Shown here piece by piece: positions 7,453 to 17,301 of a stretch of DNA of 45,165 bases. The notes beneath the pieces were generated by a model. That model searched no databases, was not told where the DNA came from, and saw only the letters and a list, made by a program, of their open reading frames with translations. Position 1 is the stretch's first letter. Each line of letters starts with the position of its first letter. This DNA comes from Lachnospiraceae bacterium (GTDB taxonomy: Bacteria > Bacillota > Clostridia > Lachnospirales > Lachnospiraceae), in assembly GCA_024692825.1 (NCBI GenBank), contig JAILMB010000280.1, forward strand, positions 1 to 45,165, read 5' to 3'. A program made the translations under genes and the position numbers.

Positions 7453-9573
7453 ATGGACAAAGATTATTTTAATGTTGCGGATATTTTCGGGGAGAATGTA
7501 TTTAATGACGCTACAATGCAAGAGCGTCTTCCGAAGAAAACCTATCAGAAGTTGAAGGAAACCATTCGCCAAGGAAAAGAGTTGGATTTAGAAACCGCTG
7601 ATGTGGTAGCTCATGAGATGAAGGAATGGGCTATTGAAAAGGGCGCTACCCATTACACACATTGGTTCCAACCTCTTACCGGTGTTACTGCGGAGAAACA
7701 TGATTCATTTATTTCTGCACCAAAAGAAAATGGAAAGGTCTTAATGAGCTTTTCCGGTAAGGAACTGATTAAGGGTGAACCAGATGCTTCGTCATTCCCT
7801 TCTGGTGGACTCCGTGCTACCTTCGAAGCAAGAGGTTATACAGCCTGGGATCCTACTTCTCCGGCATTTGTTCGTCAGGATGCAGCAGGAGCAACTCTTT
7901 GTATTCCAACAGCATTTTGCTCTTATACAGGAGAGGCATTGGATCAAAAAACACCATTGCTTCGTTCTATGGAAGCAATTAATAAACAGTCCATTCGACT
8001 TTTAAGATTGTTTGGAAATACCACATCTTCACGTGTGACACCATCTGTTGGTGTAGAACAGGAATACTTCTTAATCGATCGTGAGAATTTCTTGGCTCGT
8101 AAGGATTTGGTATATACCGGCCGTACCTTAATTGGTGCGATGCCTCCAAAGGGTCAGGAAATGGATGATCATTATTTTGGAGCCATTCGTGAACGTATTG
8201 CAGCCTTTATGAAGGATGTAAATATAGAACTTTGGAAATTAGGTGTATCTTCTAAAACACAGCATAACGAGGTTGCCCCTGCACAGCATGAGCTTGCTCC
8301 GATTTATACAGAGGCTAATGTGGCTGTAGATCACAACCAGTTAATTATGGAAACCTTAAAGAAGGTTGCTTATCGTCATGGCCTACAGTGTCTGCTTCAT
8401 GAAAAGCCATTTGCAGGTGTAAATGGATCTGGTAAGCATGACAACTGGTCACTGGTAAGTGATGATGGAATCAACCTTTTAGAGCCCGGAAAAACACCAC
8501 ATGAGAACATTCAGTTCTTGCTGGTTCTTTGCTGTATTTTAAAGGCAGTAGATGAACATGCTGATCTTTTAAGAGAGTCAGCAGCAGATGTTGGTAATGA
8601 CAATCGATTGGGCGGAGATGAAGCACCTCCATGCATTATTTCTGTTTATCTTGGAGAGCAGTTACAGGATGTGTTGGATCAGTTGATTAACACCGGTGTG
8701 GCAGATCACAGTATCTCTGGAGAAAAGTTAGATACAGGTGTAACTACATTGCCTGATTTCTTAAAGGATGCAACAGATCGTAACCGTACTTCACCATTTG
8801 CCTTTACAGGAAACAAGTTTGAGTTCCGTATGGTTGGTTCAGAAGACTCTGTTGGAGAACCCAATATCGTATTAAATACAATTGTTGCTCAGGCCTTTTC
8901 AGAAGCTTGTGACGAGTTAGAAAAAGCAGATGACTTTAACATGGCTGTTCATGATATGATTAAGCGCCTTGCAAAAGAGCATCAGCGTATTGTCTTCAAT
9001 GGAAATGGATATTCTCCAGAATGGGCAAAGGAAGCTGAAAAACGTGGTCTTTCTATTATCAATAATATGTTAGATGCGATTCCTGCATTGGTTTCTGATA
9101 AGTCCGTAAAACTTTTTGAAGAGTTTAATGTATTTACAAAAGCAGAATTAGAATCTCGTGCAGAAATCGAATATGAGATTTATGCAAAGAAACGTAATAT
9201 TGAAGCAAAGGTTATGATTGATATTATTCGCAAGCAAATCATTCCAGCTACTATTCGTTATACCACTGTTTTAGCTGAGTCTGTAAACATGGTACGAAGT
9301 GCTACAGATGCAGCTGATGTAAGTACTCAGGTTGAAATGCTTACAGAAGTATCTGCCTGCTTAAAGGAGACAAAAGAAAAACTTGTTGAGCTTGAGAAGC
9401 ATGAAGCGAAAGGCGTTGATTTGGCTGATATTAAAGAAAGAGCCTTCTACTATAGAGATTACGTTCTTCCATCTATGGAAGCCTTACGTAAGCCGGTAGA
9501 CCGCTTAGAAATGTTAGTAGATAAATCAATGTGGCCAATGCCTTCTTATGGCGATATGATTTTTGAAGTTTAA
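7453..9573 (+). CDS. glnN: Glutamine synthetase type III
   Basis: This ATP-dependent enzyme amidates glutamate with ammonium. At 706 aa it is far longer than GSI (about 440-470) and matches the dodecameric GSIII family of Bacteroides, cyanobacteria and many gut Clostridia. GSIII landmarks include the N-terminal [12 protein letters not shown] and [36 protein letters not shown], then [15 protein letters not shown] and [18 protein letters not shown], and [11 protein letters not shown]. The ATG at 7453 has a modest SD (AAAGGA). It starts only 30 bp after the fba terminator and ends in a strong hairpin shared with the convergent PBP gene. No GlnR site or P-II gene was recognised nearby. Confidence 0.95.
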   Translation: MDKDYFNVADIFGENVFNDATMQERLPKKTYQKLKETIRQGKELDLETADVVAHEMKEWAIEKGATHYTHWFQPLTGVTAEKHDSFISAPKENGKVLMSFSGKELIKGEPDASSFPSGGLRATFEARGYTAWDPTSPAFVRQDAAGATLCIPTAFCSYTGEALDQKTPLLRSMEAINKQSIRLLRLFGNTTSSRVTPSVGVEQEYFLIDRENFLARKDLVYTGRTLIGAMPPKGQEMDDHYFGAIRERIAAFMKDVNIELWKLGVSSKTQHNEVAPAQHELAPIYTEANVAVDHNQLIMETLKKVAYRHGLQCLLHEKPFAGVNGSGKHDNWSLVSDDGINLLEPGKTPHENIQFLLVLCCILKAVDEHADLLRESAADVGNDNRLGGDEAPPCIISVYLGEQLQDVLDQLINTGVADHSISGEKLDTGVTTLPDFLKDATDRNRTSPFAFTGNKFEFRMVGSEDSVGEPNIVLNTIVAQAFSEACDELEKADDFNMAVHDMIKRLAKEHQRIVFNGNGYSPEWAKEAEKRGLSIINNMLDAIPALVSDKSVKLFEEFNVFTKAELESRAEIEYEIYAKKRNIEAKVMIDIIRKQIIPATIRYTTVLAESVNMVRSATDAADVSTQVEMLTEVSACLKETKEKLVELEKHEAKGVDLADIKERAFYYRDYVLPSMEALRKPVDRLEMLVDKSMWPMPSYGDMIFEV

Positions 9574-9576
9574 TAT

Positions 9577-9609
9577 AAAAAATCTCTGTCCTATGGACAG
9601 AGATTTTTT
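9577..9609. terminator. Bidirectional terminator between glnN and the PBP gene
   Basis: A 15-bp perfect stem: 9577-9591 (A-rich then ATCTCTGTCC) pairs with 9595-9609 (GGACAGAGAT then T-rich) around a TAT loop. The A tract on one side and T tract on the other make it work in both directions, serving the two converging genes. Confidence 0.93.
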
Positions 9610-9630
9610 TGTTTGCAATAAATTAATATT

Positions 9631-12273
9631 CTATTCTTCTACTGTTAAATCAGTAGTATCTGTATCAGGTAAATCAGTGGAAGAGTCATCATAGCTTTCA
9701 TCCACTTCTTCTGTATCGTCTGAATCGTCAACATCGTCCTCTGAATCGTCGTCACCATTACTGCTTGTATTCTTTCCATGTCGATCGCAGAATTGAGATA
9801 AGAACTCATCTGTTAGCAAATAAGGTGTATCAGCAGTACCCTGACTTCCACCAACAATGTAAACTCCAGTAGTTGTGTTTGGACAATACTCATTTGCAAT
9901 CATTCGAGAGTCATTGCATAGGGTAGCAGTGACATGGTGATCACAGGTTTCTGTAGGCTGTGTGCCTTCTGCGAAGTATTCGGTGTAAACCATCGATCCT
10001 CTTGGATCACAGTCACAAACACCTTCAACAGGCAGTAAACCTGATTTTGAACATACACTTACTTGAACAATGCCACTTGGCTTTGTAAAGTCCTTGTACT
10101 CAAGACCTTCGTGGATACGGGACATTACTTCTCGCCAAATGTTCTTAGAGTAAACGGTACTTGACTGAGGAGAGTTATCATCACATCCGCCCCAAATGGC
10201 TGCAGTGTAATATGGAGTATAACCACAAAATACGGTATCTCTATCCTTGGTTGTGGTACCTGATTTACCGGCAACAGCCATGTTAGAGATGTTTGCTCTT
10301 GTACCGGTACCCTTTGTCATAACGTCTTTCATAGCGCTTGTTAATAACCAGGCAGTAGTATCTTTTAACACCTCAGTAGATTCGTTTTGTGTGTTATCTA
10401 ATAAAACATCGCCGTTATAATCCAATACCTGAGTATAGAAAACAGGTTTGTTATAATCACCGCTATTGGCAATGGTTGCATAGGCAGCGGTCAACTCTAG
10501 GTTTGTAACACCTTTTGTAATACCACCAAGAGCAAGTGCTTGGTTATTGTCACCGGTATCTAGAGTAGAAATACCAAATTTCTCAACATATTCATATCCG
10601 AGCGAAGTGCCAATCTGTGTAAGGGTTTTTACAGTAACTACATTGATAGAATTGGTAATTGCAGTACGGATATTTGTAAAACCACGGTAGTTGTTGTCAT
10701 AGTTTGAAAGTGATGTACCGTTGGCGTAGGTCATTGGCGCATCATCCTGTACAGATGCAAGGGTGAGTCCACCAGCGTCTAAGGCAGGAGCGTATGCCGC
10801 TAATATCTTGAAAGTGGATCCAGGCTGTCTTGTAATTCCTGTGGCTCTGTTTAAGGTCTTGCTGGCAGTTTTGTCACCACGTCCGCCTACGATTGCTACA
10901 ACATATCCTGTGGATTGATCCATAACAGTCATGGCTGCCTGAGGCTGAAGCGTGAAGATAAGAGATTCTCCTGACTCGGAGATGGTATCTCCTTCTTCCA
11001 TTAGTTCTGCTTTATATGCATCTATGGCTGCCTGAGCTTCCTCTTCAGAGTTAAAGTTAATGCTATAGCTTGAGTCTTTTGCCTGATAGTAGGACAACAT
11101 GGTTTGTTCACTGTAGTTCTCGTAAGTCCCATCTGCTTTTGTGATGGTCAAACGATAAGTAAAGGATACCTTAGGGTCTGTCGCATAGTTTTCGTTATTA
11201 TTAATCTCTTCTTCAACAATATTTTGAATGTCACTATCCTGAGTAGAATAAATAGTTAATCCACCGGAATAGAGCTTTTGGTAAGCTTCTGTTTCCGTAT
11301 AACCCTTTTGTTCCATTAAATCGTCGATGACTTCATCGGTGAGAGCATCTACAAAGTAAGAAGTAGATGAGGTATCAATTTCATTATTGATAATCTGAAT
11401 ACGATCGTAGACGTCATCTGCCATGGCTTCATCGTATTCCGTTTCTGTAATGTAGCCCTGGTCAAGCATATTTTCCAATACTTTTTTCCTACGCTTTGCA
11501 TTTTCATCAGGGTTCGAAATAGGATTGTACTTCGAAGGATTCTGAGTAATACCTGCAATGACTGCGCATTCTGAAAGGGTTAATTCACTAACACTTTTAT
11601 TAAAGTATCTTTCGGAAGCTGCTTGAACACCCAGGGTGTTTTGACCAAGGTTAATAGTATTTAGGTAATTCTCCATGATCTCATCTTTGGAGGTAACCTT
11701 TTCTAACTGAATGGCCAAATACTGTTCTTGAATCTTTCGGTCAATACGATCTTTAAAGGTTGTTTCACTTGTCCATGTGGTAAAGTAATTATTCTTTAGA
11801 AGCTGCTGGGTAATAGTGGAAGCGCCCTGAGATGCTCGATTTCCACTGAATACATTTACAATATCAACGGCTACAGCTCGAATAATACCCTGAATATCAA
11901 TACCGTTGTGCTCGTAGAATCTGGAATCTTCAATAGCAACAAAGGCATGCTGTAAGTTTTCTGGAATAGAAGATAATTCAACATATTCTCTGTTTGCACC
12001 AGAAGAAGCTAAATTTTCAATCTCTTTTCCATCACTATCATATATGGTAGTGGAAAATCCTTCTGGTGAAATATCAATGGATGAAACATCCGGCAGTTCG
12101 TTGATAAGGCCAGTGACATAAAATGCAGCACCACCGAGACCAATGACTGCGATCAGTGCAATACAAATCAATAAGGTCTTAATAAAGGATATTCCAAATT
12201 TTTTTCTAGCTTTTGCTTTCTTGTTGGACAAGGAAGCTTTATTCTTTTTCAAGTTCTTTTTGCCGTAATTCAT
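9631..12273 (-). CDS. Class A penicillin-binding protein (PBP1A type)
   Basis: This bifunctional enzyme polymerises lipid II into glycan strands and cross-links them outside the membrane. Layout of the 880 aa: a basic cytoplasmic tail (1-30), one membrane anchor (about 30-55), a GT51 transglycosylase domain with catalytic Glu115 in EDSRFYEH, and a transpeptidase domain with Ser486-Thr-Phe-Lys, Ser542-Ile-Asn and Lys670-Ser-Gly-Thr. After that comes a segment (about 735-835) with seven cysteines and a C-terminal tail of about 40 residues almost entirely Asp, Glu and Ser. The ATG at 12273 has SD AAGGAG on the minus strand. The gene diverges from yigZ. It appears monocistronic, ending at the shared terminator 9577-9609. 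Confidence 0.95.
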   Translation of the reverse strand: MNYGKKNLKKNKASLSNKKAKARKKFGISFIKTLLICIALIAVIGLGGAAFYVTGLINELPDVSSIDISPEGFSTTIYDSDGKEIENLASSGANREYVELSSIPENLQHAFVAIEDSRFYEHNGIDIQGIIRAVAVDIVNVFSGNRASQGASTITQQLLKNNYFTTWTSETTFKDRIDRKIQEQYLAIQLEKVTSKDEIMENYLNTINLGQNTLGVQAASERYFNKSVSELTLSECAVIAGITQNPSKYNPISNPDENAKRRKKVLENMLDQGYITETEYDEAMADDVYDRIQIINNEIDTSSTSYFVDALTDEVIDDLMEQKGYTETEAYQKLYSGGLTIYSTQDSDIQNIVEEEINNNENYATDPKVSFTYRLTITKADGTYENYSEQTMLSYYQAKDSSYSINFNSEEEAQAAIDAYKAELMEEGDTISESGESLIFTLQPQAAMTVMDQSTGYVVAIVGGRGDKTASKTLNRATGITRQPGSTFKILAAYAPALDAGGLTLASVQDDAPMTYANGTSLSNYDNNYRGFTNIRTAITNSINVVTVKTLTQIGTSLGYEYVEKFGISTLDTGDNNQALALGGITKGVTNLELTAAYATIANSGDYNKPVFYTQVLDYNGDVLLDNTQNESTEVLKDTTAWLLTSAMKDVMTKGTGTRANISNMAVAGKSGTTTKDRDTVFCGYTPYYTAAIWGGCDDNSPQSSTVYSKNIWREVMSRIHEGLEYKDFTKPSGIVQVSVCSKSGLLPVEGVCDCDPRGSMVYTEYFAEGTQPTETCDHHVTATLCNDSRMIANEYCPNTTTGVYIVGGSQGTADTPYLLTDEFLSQFCDRHGKNTSSNGDDDSEDDVDDSDDTEEVDESYDDSSTDLPDTDTTDLTVEE

Positions 12274-12302
12274 AAAATCTCCTTTTACACAAAGATGGAT
12301 TT

Positions 12303-12311
12303 ATTATAACA
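12303..12311 (-). promoter_or_regulatory. Extended -10 promoter of the PBP gene
   Basis: On the minus strand TGTTATAAT (12311 to 12303) is a perfect extended -10 (TGnTATAAT), about 30 bp before the PBP start. No convincing -35 was seen, which extended -10 promoters tolerate. Confidence 0.6.
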
Positions 12312-12372
12312 GAAATTAACATTATTATAAAGATGCTGTGACTTGTAGAAATTTCAACTGGGGTTTTATATA

Positions 12373-13023
12373 ATGACAAATATGGAATACGAAATTTTAA
12401 AAAATGGTGAAGATAAAATAACAGAAAAAAAGTCGGTGTTTATTGGAGCTGTGGCTTCTGTTCACAGTGAAGAAGAAGCATTGGATTTTATAGCTGCAAA
12501 GAAAAAGGAACACTATGATGCAAGACATAATTGTTTTGCCTATGTCATTGGGGATGAGAATCAAATTATGAGATCTTCCGATGATGGAGAACCAAGTGGA
12601 ACAGCAGGAAGACCTATGCTCGATGTGATTCTTGGCCATAGTCTCCACAATGTTGTGGTAGTGGTTACAAGATACTTTGGTGGGGTGTTGCTTGGTACAG
12701 GCGGGCTGGTGCGCGCTTATACAAAGGCTACTGAAGTAGGGATTCAATCCTGTGCGCTTTTAGAAAGACATCGGGGAAAATCCCTTCGTATTGCTTTAGA
12801 CTATACCTTGTTAGGAAAGATTCAATACATATTAAAAGAACGAAACATCTTTGTGGAAGATACGATATATGATGCCAATGTAGTGATATTGGCATATGTA
12901 GATACAAAAGATGTGGCAGAACTTGAACAGCAGCTTATTAACCAGAGTGGAGGGAAAGTCTCCTTAGAATGGGGAGAAGAAACCTCCTTTGGTATTTCTG
13001 AAGGGAAACTACTTCTTTTTTAA
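12373..13023 (+). CDS. YigZ/IMPACT family protein
   Basis: This 216-aa protein matches the UPF0029/IMPACT family (E. coli YigZ). The N-terminal domain has KKSVFIGAVASV, DARHNCFAYVIG, SSDDGEPSGTAGRPMLDVI and the VVVVTRYFGGVLLGTGGLVRAY signature (about residues 95-117). The last 70 residues form the small ferredoxin-like DUF1949 domain. The eukaryotic relative IMPACT modulates the translation kinase GCN2; the bacterial function is not established. The SD before 12373 is poor (GGGG). The gene is divergent from the PBP gene, and its last 15 bp overlap the end of the convergent tetR-type gene. No terminator is visible between the two. Confidence 0.9.
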   Translation: MTNMEYEILKNGEDKITEKKSVFIGAVASVHSEEEALDFIAAKKKEHYDARHNCFAYVIGDENQIMRSSDDGEPSGTAGRPMLDVILGHSLHNVVVVVTRYFGGVLLGTGGLVRAYTKATEVGIQSCALLERHRGKSLRIALDYTLLGKIQYILKERNIFVEDTIYDANVVILAYVDTKDVAELEQQLINQSGGKVSLEWGEETSFGISEGKLLLF

Positions 13024-13551
13024 AGGCTCGCACTCATAGTGAACTAAGAGTCTTGACATATAGGTTTCCAATTCCTCTGTACTAGCAGTGTAACCTTCTT
13101 CGCAGTAACTGCGTGCAATTCCAGTAAGTCCACCTGCAGTTACATTGTTCATATAGAGGCAGGATTTTTTACAACAGGACATAAACACATCATAGACACT
13201 TTCATATATGAGATATAGGATATTGTTTTCCCAAAGTAGTTTGAAATAGTCCTTGTTATTTACGAGATAGTGAGCAAATCCATGGCAAAATTCACTGAAG
13301 GGCTTTTCGTCCTTAGGGGATTTTACCGTTTCTTTTGTGTCGAAATAACATTTTTGAAGCTCAAATACAATAACATTGTCTTTCTCGTTAAATAGACTGT
13401 AGAAGGTTTGACGAGAAATATTTGCTTCTTTACAAAGTAAACTAATACTAATATCCTCGTATTTTTTCTTCTTTAATAGAGCCGTCATAGCATTTGAAAT
13501 CTGGGTTTGTGAAGCAATGGCTGTTTTATTGGAACCACAGTACATATTCAT
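13009..13551 (-). CDS. TetR/AcrR family transcriptional regulator
   Basis: This 180-aa protein has an N-terminal TetR HTH at about residues 18-60: NAMTALLKKKKYEDISISLLCKEANISRQTFYSLFNEKDNVI, with the family's F-Y-x-x-F-x-x-K pattern. The rest is an all-helical ligand and dimer domain that I cannot assign to a ligand class; it has several cysteines (a CYF, two in MSCCKKSC). It starts 3 bp after the stop of the EAL gene, with an SD (GAAGGG) inside that gene's last codons, so it is probably cotranslated with it. Its end overlaps yigZ by 15 bp. The regulator's target is unknown; control of its own EAL operon is a reasonable guess. Confidence 0.85.
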   Translation of the reverse strand: MNMYCGSNKTAIASQTQISNAMTALLKKKKYEDISISLLCKEANISRQTFYSLFNEKDNVIVFELQKCYFDTKETVKSPKDEKPFSEFCHGFAHYLVNNKDYFKLLWENNILYLIYESVYDVFMSCCKKSCLYMNNVTAGGLTGIARSYCEEGYTASTEELETYMSRLLVHYECEPLKKK

Positions 13552-13554
13552 AAA

Positions 13555-15468
13555 TTAATTCCCTTCAAAATATTCTCTTAATCGCTCAATTGGGACAGGT
13601 TTAGCGTATTTGTAGCCCTGGATGTAGTCGAATCCATGATTGATACAGAATTGTGTTTGCTCATCTGTTTCTACTCCTTCCACAAGAGGAGCGATATTAC
13701 TTTCCTTTAACATGTGAATTAAAGCAAGAATCATTTCTTCTGTATTTTCGTCCTGCATGGCTTTGTAAAGTATGGTCTTATCAAATTTAATGGTATGAAA
13801 ATCTCCGGAAGTTAAACGGTCAAAATTTGAGTAGCCGGTGCCAAAGTCATCTAAGTAGAAGTGGATGCCCTCATCGTTCATGCTTTGCATATTATTTGCA
13901 ACACTATCGTAGTTTTCGTAAACAGAGCTTTCTGTTACTTCCAGACGAATCTTATGCGGATCAATCTGATTGTCTTCGATAATACGAAGTAAATCATCGG
14001 TCATACTCTTAACGGATAATTCTAAGGGAGAACAGTTGACGGTAATGCAATCAAACTCATAGTTGTCGTCCATCCGACGGATCTCCTGACATACCTTATT
14101 TAAAATAATACAGGTAAGAGAATGGATGCATCTGCTTTCTTCGGCAATTGGAATGAATGTTCCAGGGTATAGAATATTTCCATCGATTTCCAAACGCATA
14201 AGAGCCTCGGCACTTAGGAAAGCCTTTTTCTCAACGGAGAAGATTGGCTGTGCATAGGCTAACACTCTTGGATCATTCAAGTCTTTGCGATCTCTGATAT
14301 CTTCTAGTGCTAAATGTACACGATAGTATTCCATAAACGCTGTCATTTCACTATTACCGGCAAACAGGCACTCATTTTTTGCGTCATTTGCAACCTTTGT
14401 TTGCAGGAAGGAAAAGTAGTGCTGCAAAATATCAATATTTCGAAGAAAGGGGTGGTGAGAAATTCCAATAGCTTTAAAATAGGCAGGTAGATACTCATAA
14501 CCCGTAGGATGGCTGATGATATCAATTACGGCATCAAAATAATCCCGAGCAGTAATATTTTCATCTAAATAGGTAAAAGCCGCATAGGTACTTGTGGAAA
14601 TACGATAGGCATAACTGCGATTACAAATGCGCTCCGTTCTTCTTGCAATATCAGAAATAATATTGTGAATGGAAGATTCCTGTAGTACAAAGTTAGTTTT
14701 TTCCAGTTGAGGAATAGAAACAAAAACAACAATAAACTTTTTATTTTTCTTAATGGAATCAGAGATTTTTGTGTTTAGAGGATCCCCGTTTTGTGTACCT
14801 GTTTCTTCGTCATAAGGATTGCTATGAAAAAGTAAATAGCAAGCCATGAAAGGAACGGTATAGGTGAGGCTGATAAACACCTTTGTAGAGAAGAACAATT
14901 GGAAAATCAAGGTGACCGACATAGCAACAGAGAAAATCTGCATGCTAAGCAAGATGACCTTAGGCAATTTATTCCTATTTAAAAACGTAAGAATTAACAC
15001 GATAACGCAAGCCACTAATCCAAATTGGCAGCAAAACATAATGAATCGTTGCAACAATATGGCATCAGAAGGGAAGGGATTATGAAATCCGTGGATAAAA
15101 GAAAAGTAGGCAAATCCAATAAACCCATAAAACATACAAAAGATGAGGGCGCTTAAAAGAGCTGGCCGATTATAAGAAGAACCGTGTGTCAAATAATATA
15201 TATAGGTAAGAATCAGATTTAAAATACCAATATAACAAACTCCATATACAATGAAAGCAATCAATATTAAAAGAGCGTTGTGGGGACGGTCGCCGGATAC
15301 AGAGAATCCAATGAAAAGCAGGGTAATGCTTCCAATCATTCCTAGAATAATACCCACAAAGTCAATCATATACCCAAGGGTTTTACGAGGGTTTGAATAT
15401 AGCATAAAGAATAGGATTAAACATCCCAATATTACACTAGAAATTTCACCATATACATTAATAACCAT
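13555..15468 (-). CDS. Membrane-bound EAL c-di-GMP phosphodiesterase with degenerate GGDEF-like region
   Basis: Residues 1 to about 215 hold seven or eight hydrophobic helices with short loops, a membrane sensor of unknown ligand. Residues about 235-375 (from KKNKKFIVVFVSIPQLEK) have the spacing of a GGDEF domain but no GGDEF motif, so this part is probably a non-catalytic regulatory unit. The C-terminal EAL domain looks active: Glu421 in AEALMRL, the Asn of TVNCSPLEL, EVTES, DDFGTGYSN, the KFDK lysine, EGVET and QGYKYAKPV are all present. The predicted role is hydrolysis of c-di-GMP to pGpG at the membrane. It has a strong promoter at 15518-15546, SD GGTGAG, and is followed directly by a TetR regulator. 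Confidence 0.93.
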   Translation of the reverse strand: MVINVYGEISSVILGCLILFFMLYSNPRKTLGYMIDFVGIILGMIGSITLLFIGFSVSGDRPHNALLILIAFIVYGVCYIGILNLILTYIYYLTHGSSYNRPALLSALIFCMFYGFIGFAYFSFIHGFHNPFPSDAILLQRFIMFCCQFGLVACVIVLILTFLNRNKLPKVILLSMQIFSVAMSVTLIFQLFFSTKVFISLTYTVPFMACYLLFHSNPYDEETGTQNGDPLNTKISDSIKKNKKFIVVFVSIPQLEKTNFVLQESSIHNIISDIARRTERICNRSYAYRISTSTYAAFTYLDENITARDYFDAVIDIISHPTGYEYLPAYFKAIGISHHPFLRNIDILQHYFSFLQTKVANDAKNECLFAGNSEMTAFMEYYRVHLALEDIRDRKDLNDPRVLAYAQPIFSVEKKAFLSAEALMRLEIDGNILYPGTFIPIAEESRCIHSLTCIILNKVCQEIRRMDDNYEFDCITVNCSPLELSVKSMTDDLLRIIEDNQIDPHKIRLEVTESSVYENYDSVANNMQSMNDEGIHFYLDDFGTGYSNFDRLTSGDFHTIKFDKTILYKAMQDENTEEMILALIHMLKESNIAPLVEGVETDEQTQFCINHGFDYIQGYKYAKPVPIERLREYFEGN

Positions 15469-15517
15469 TTATACTCACCAATTACTTTCTTTGATTTTTA
15501 CCGAAAAAACCAAACAT

Positions 15518-15546
15518 ATAATAGATGGAACGTTTACAGATGTCAA
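15518..15546 (-). promoter_or_regulatory. Promoter of the EAL-tetR operon
   Basis: On the minus strand: perfect -35 TTGACA (15546-15541), 17-bp spacer, -10 TATTAT (15523-15518). The predicted start is near 15511, about 43 nt before the EAL start codon. Confidence 0.75.
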
Positions 15547-15746
15547 CCTTAAATCAAATTATTTCTATTTTTTGAAATAGTATTCAGAAAATATTGGAAA
15601 ATCAGTAGTTTACTTTGCGTTTACAATTCCATGTAAAATGTATATCCATAATACAAATCCGAGAATTTGTTCATTGAAAAAACGTTTTGTCGGGAATAAA
15701 ATCACTTAAAGATAAGATAATAATATGGAAAGTAGGAGGTTTGCTT
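15547..15746 (+). other. Intergenic region between the EAL and radical SAM genes
   Basis: This AT-rich spacer lies upstream of the radical SAM gene. It holds a short inverted repeat TTTACA-N6-TGTAAA around 15620 and a weak stem TATTTC/GAAATA around 15562-15580. No convincing plus-strand promoter hexamer pair was found. The SD TAGGAGGT sits at 15733-15740. Confidence 0.4.
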
Positions 15747-17240
15747 ATGGCTTCTGTAGCAGAAAATATGAAACACGCAGCAGAGAGACAGGCGTTTTCT
15801 GTAGCTATTGACAGTTTTTTAAATCATGTAGACAAACAGAACGAGACAGAAAGATGCGAGACTTATTTAAAGCTTGTGAATATGGCAGAAAAGTTCTGGG
15901 GAAAGGGAAATGAAGAAACCATGGACAAGGTCCGTGCGGCAGTTTCTGATCCAAACAATCGCTGGGTAAAATACGTAAATAAGATTATTGATGAATCAAA
16001 TCCTAAATTTGCTAAGAAGTTTATCTTAAACCTTGGATACGAAGCATTTTTCCGAGGCACAAAGATGATTCGTGCAAATCGTGAAAAATACAATTGTAAT
16101 ATTCCTTGGTTGATTCTTTTTGATCCAACCATGGCTTGTAACATGCACTGTGTAGGTTGCTGGTCCGGTACATATGGACATAAGGCAAACCTTACATTTG
16201 AAGATATGGATAAGATCGTTACAGAAGGTAAGGAACTTGGCGTATATCTTTATATGATGACCGGTGGAGAACCAATGGTTCGTAAGGCTGATATTATTAA
16301 GCTTTGTGAAAAGCATAATGATTGTATCTTTGCAGCTTATTCTAATTCTACCTTAATTGATGAAGAACTTTGCAAGAAAGTAGTAGAATTAGGAAACTTA
16401 ACCTTCATGCTTTCTATTGAAGGAACTCCTGATACAAATGATGCCCGTCGTGGTGAAGGACATTATGCAGCCGTAATGAAGGCAATGGATTTACTTAAGA
16501 AGTACGGTATCGTTTATGGTACATCAATTTGTTATACAAGAGATAATATTGAAGCCGTTACAAATGATGACTTCTTGAGATTTATTTCTGAAAAAGGAGC
16601 ACGTTTTGGATTCTACTTCCATTACATGCCAGTAGGTAATAATGCAGTACCGGAACTTATGCCTACAGTTGAACAGCGTAAGAAGATGATTGAAAAGATC
16701 CGTTGGGTCCGTTCAAAGGAAAGCGACATTGAGTTCTATCCAATGGACTTCCAGAATGACGGTGAATATGTTGGTGGATGTATCGCTGGTGGTAGAAATT
16801 ACTTCCATATCAATTCTAATGGTGATGCAGAACCTTGTGTATTCATTCATTACTCAAATACAAATATTCACGAGCATAGCATTTTAGAGATGCTTCAGTC
16901 TCCATTATTTATGGAATATCACAAAGGACAGCCATTTAACCGTAATCATTTACGTCCATGTCCAATGCTTGAGAATCCTCAGTTGCTTCGTGAAATGGTA
17001 GACAGAAGTGGTGCACATCAGACTAACTTAGAGTCTCCTGAAGAAGCTGATCATCTATGTGCAAAATGTGATGATTATGCTGCTGAATGGGCTCCGGTTG
17101 CAGATGAAATTTGGGCTAGTCAGACACATCGTAAGGCTTCTTACGAAAACTATTCAAAGGAACATCGTGAGCATCCAGAACTTGCAGCCTTTGAGACCTT
17201 AGAAGATTTAGAGGAAAAATCTGAATCTAAGGTTGGTTAA
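15747..17240 (+). CDS. Radical SAM protein with SPASM-like C-terminus, function unknown
   Basis: This 497-aa protein carries a radical SAM CxxxCxxC cluster motif at residues 131-138 (CNMHCVGC) and the GGEP strand (MMTGGEPMVRK) expected for SAM binding. An N-terminal helical region of about 120 residues precedes the barrel. The C-terminal half has further cysteines (CIAGGRNYFHINSNGDAEPCVF, then RPCPML and LCAKCDDY) in an arrangement like SPASM or twitch auxiliary clusters. The start at 15747 has SD GGAGGT; the frame stays open upstream to 15687 without an SD. No peptide substrate gene, transporter or maturase partner lies next to it, so a RiPP role is not supported. It has its own terminator at 17268-17301. 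I cannot assign a reaction. Confidence 0.88.
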   Translation: MASVAENMKHAAERQAFSVAIDSFLNHVDKQNETERCETYLKLVNMAEKFWGKGNEETMDKVRAAVSDPNNRWVKYVNKIIDESNPKFAKKFILNLGYEAFFRGTKMIRANREKYNCNIPWLILFDPTMACNMHCVGCWSGTYGHKANLTFEDMDKIVTEGKELGVYLYMMTGGEPMVRKADIIKLCEKHNDCIFAAYSNSTLIDEELCKKVVELGNLTFMLSIEGTPDTNDARRGEGHYAAVMKAMDLLKKYGIVYGTSICYTRDNIEAVTNDDFLRFISEKGARFGFYFHYMPVGNNAVPELMPTVEQRKKMIEKIRWVRSKESDIEFYPMDFQNDGEYVGGCIAGGRNYFHINSNGDAEPCVFIHYSNTNIHEHSILEMLQSPLFMEYHKGQPFNRNHLRPCPMLENPQLLREMVDRSGAHQTNLESPEEADHLCAKCDDYAAEWAPVADEIWASQTHRKASYENYSKEHREHPELAAFETLEDLEEKSESKVG

Positions 17241-17267
17241 TTACATATATACCTTATTTGATAAGTT

Positions 17268-17301
17268 ATCCGTCTCGATGTAATGTCGAGGCGGATTTTT
17301 T
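17268..17301 (+). terminator. Terminator of the radical SAM gene
   Basis: An 11-bp stem: ATCCGTCTCGA (17268-17278) pairs with TCGAGGCGGAT (17286-17296) with one G-T pair, a 7-nt loop, and T5 after it. Confidence 0.92.

Noticed and set aside
15687-15746. Longer N-terminus for the radical SAM protein
   Set aside because: No SD before 15687; the GGAGGT SD points to 15747.
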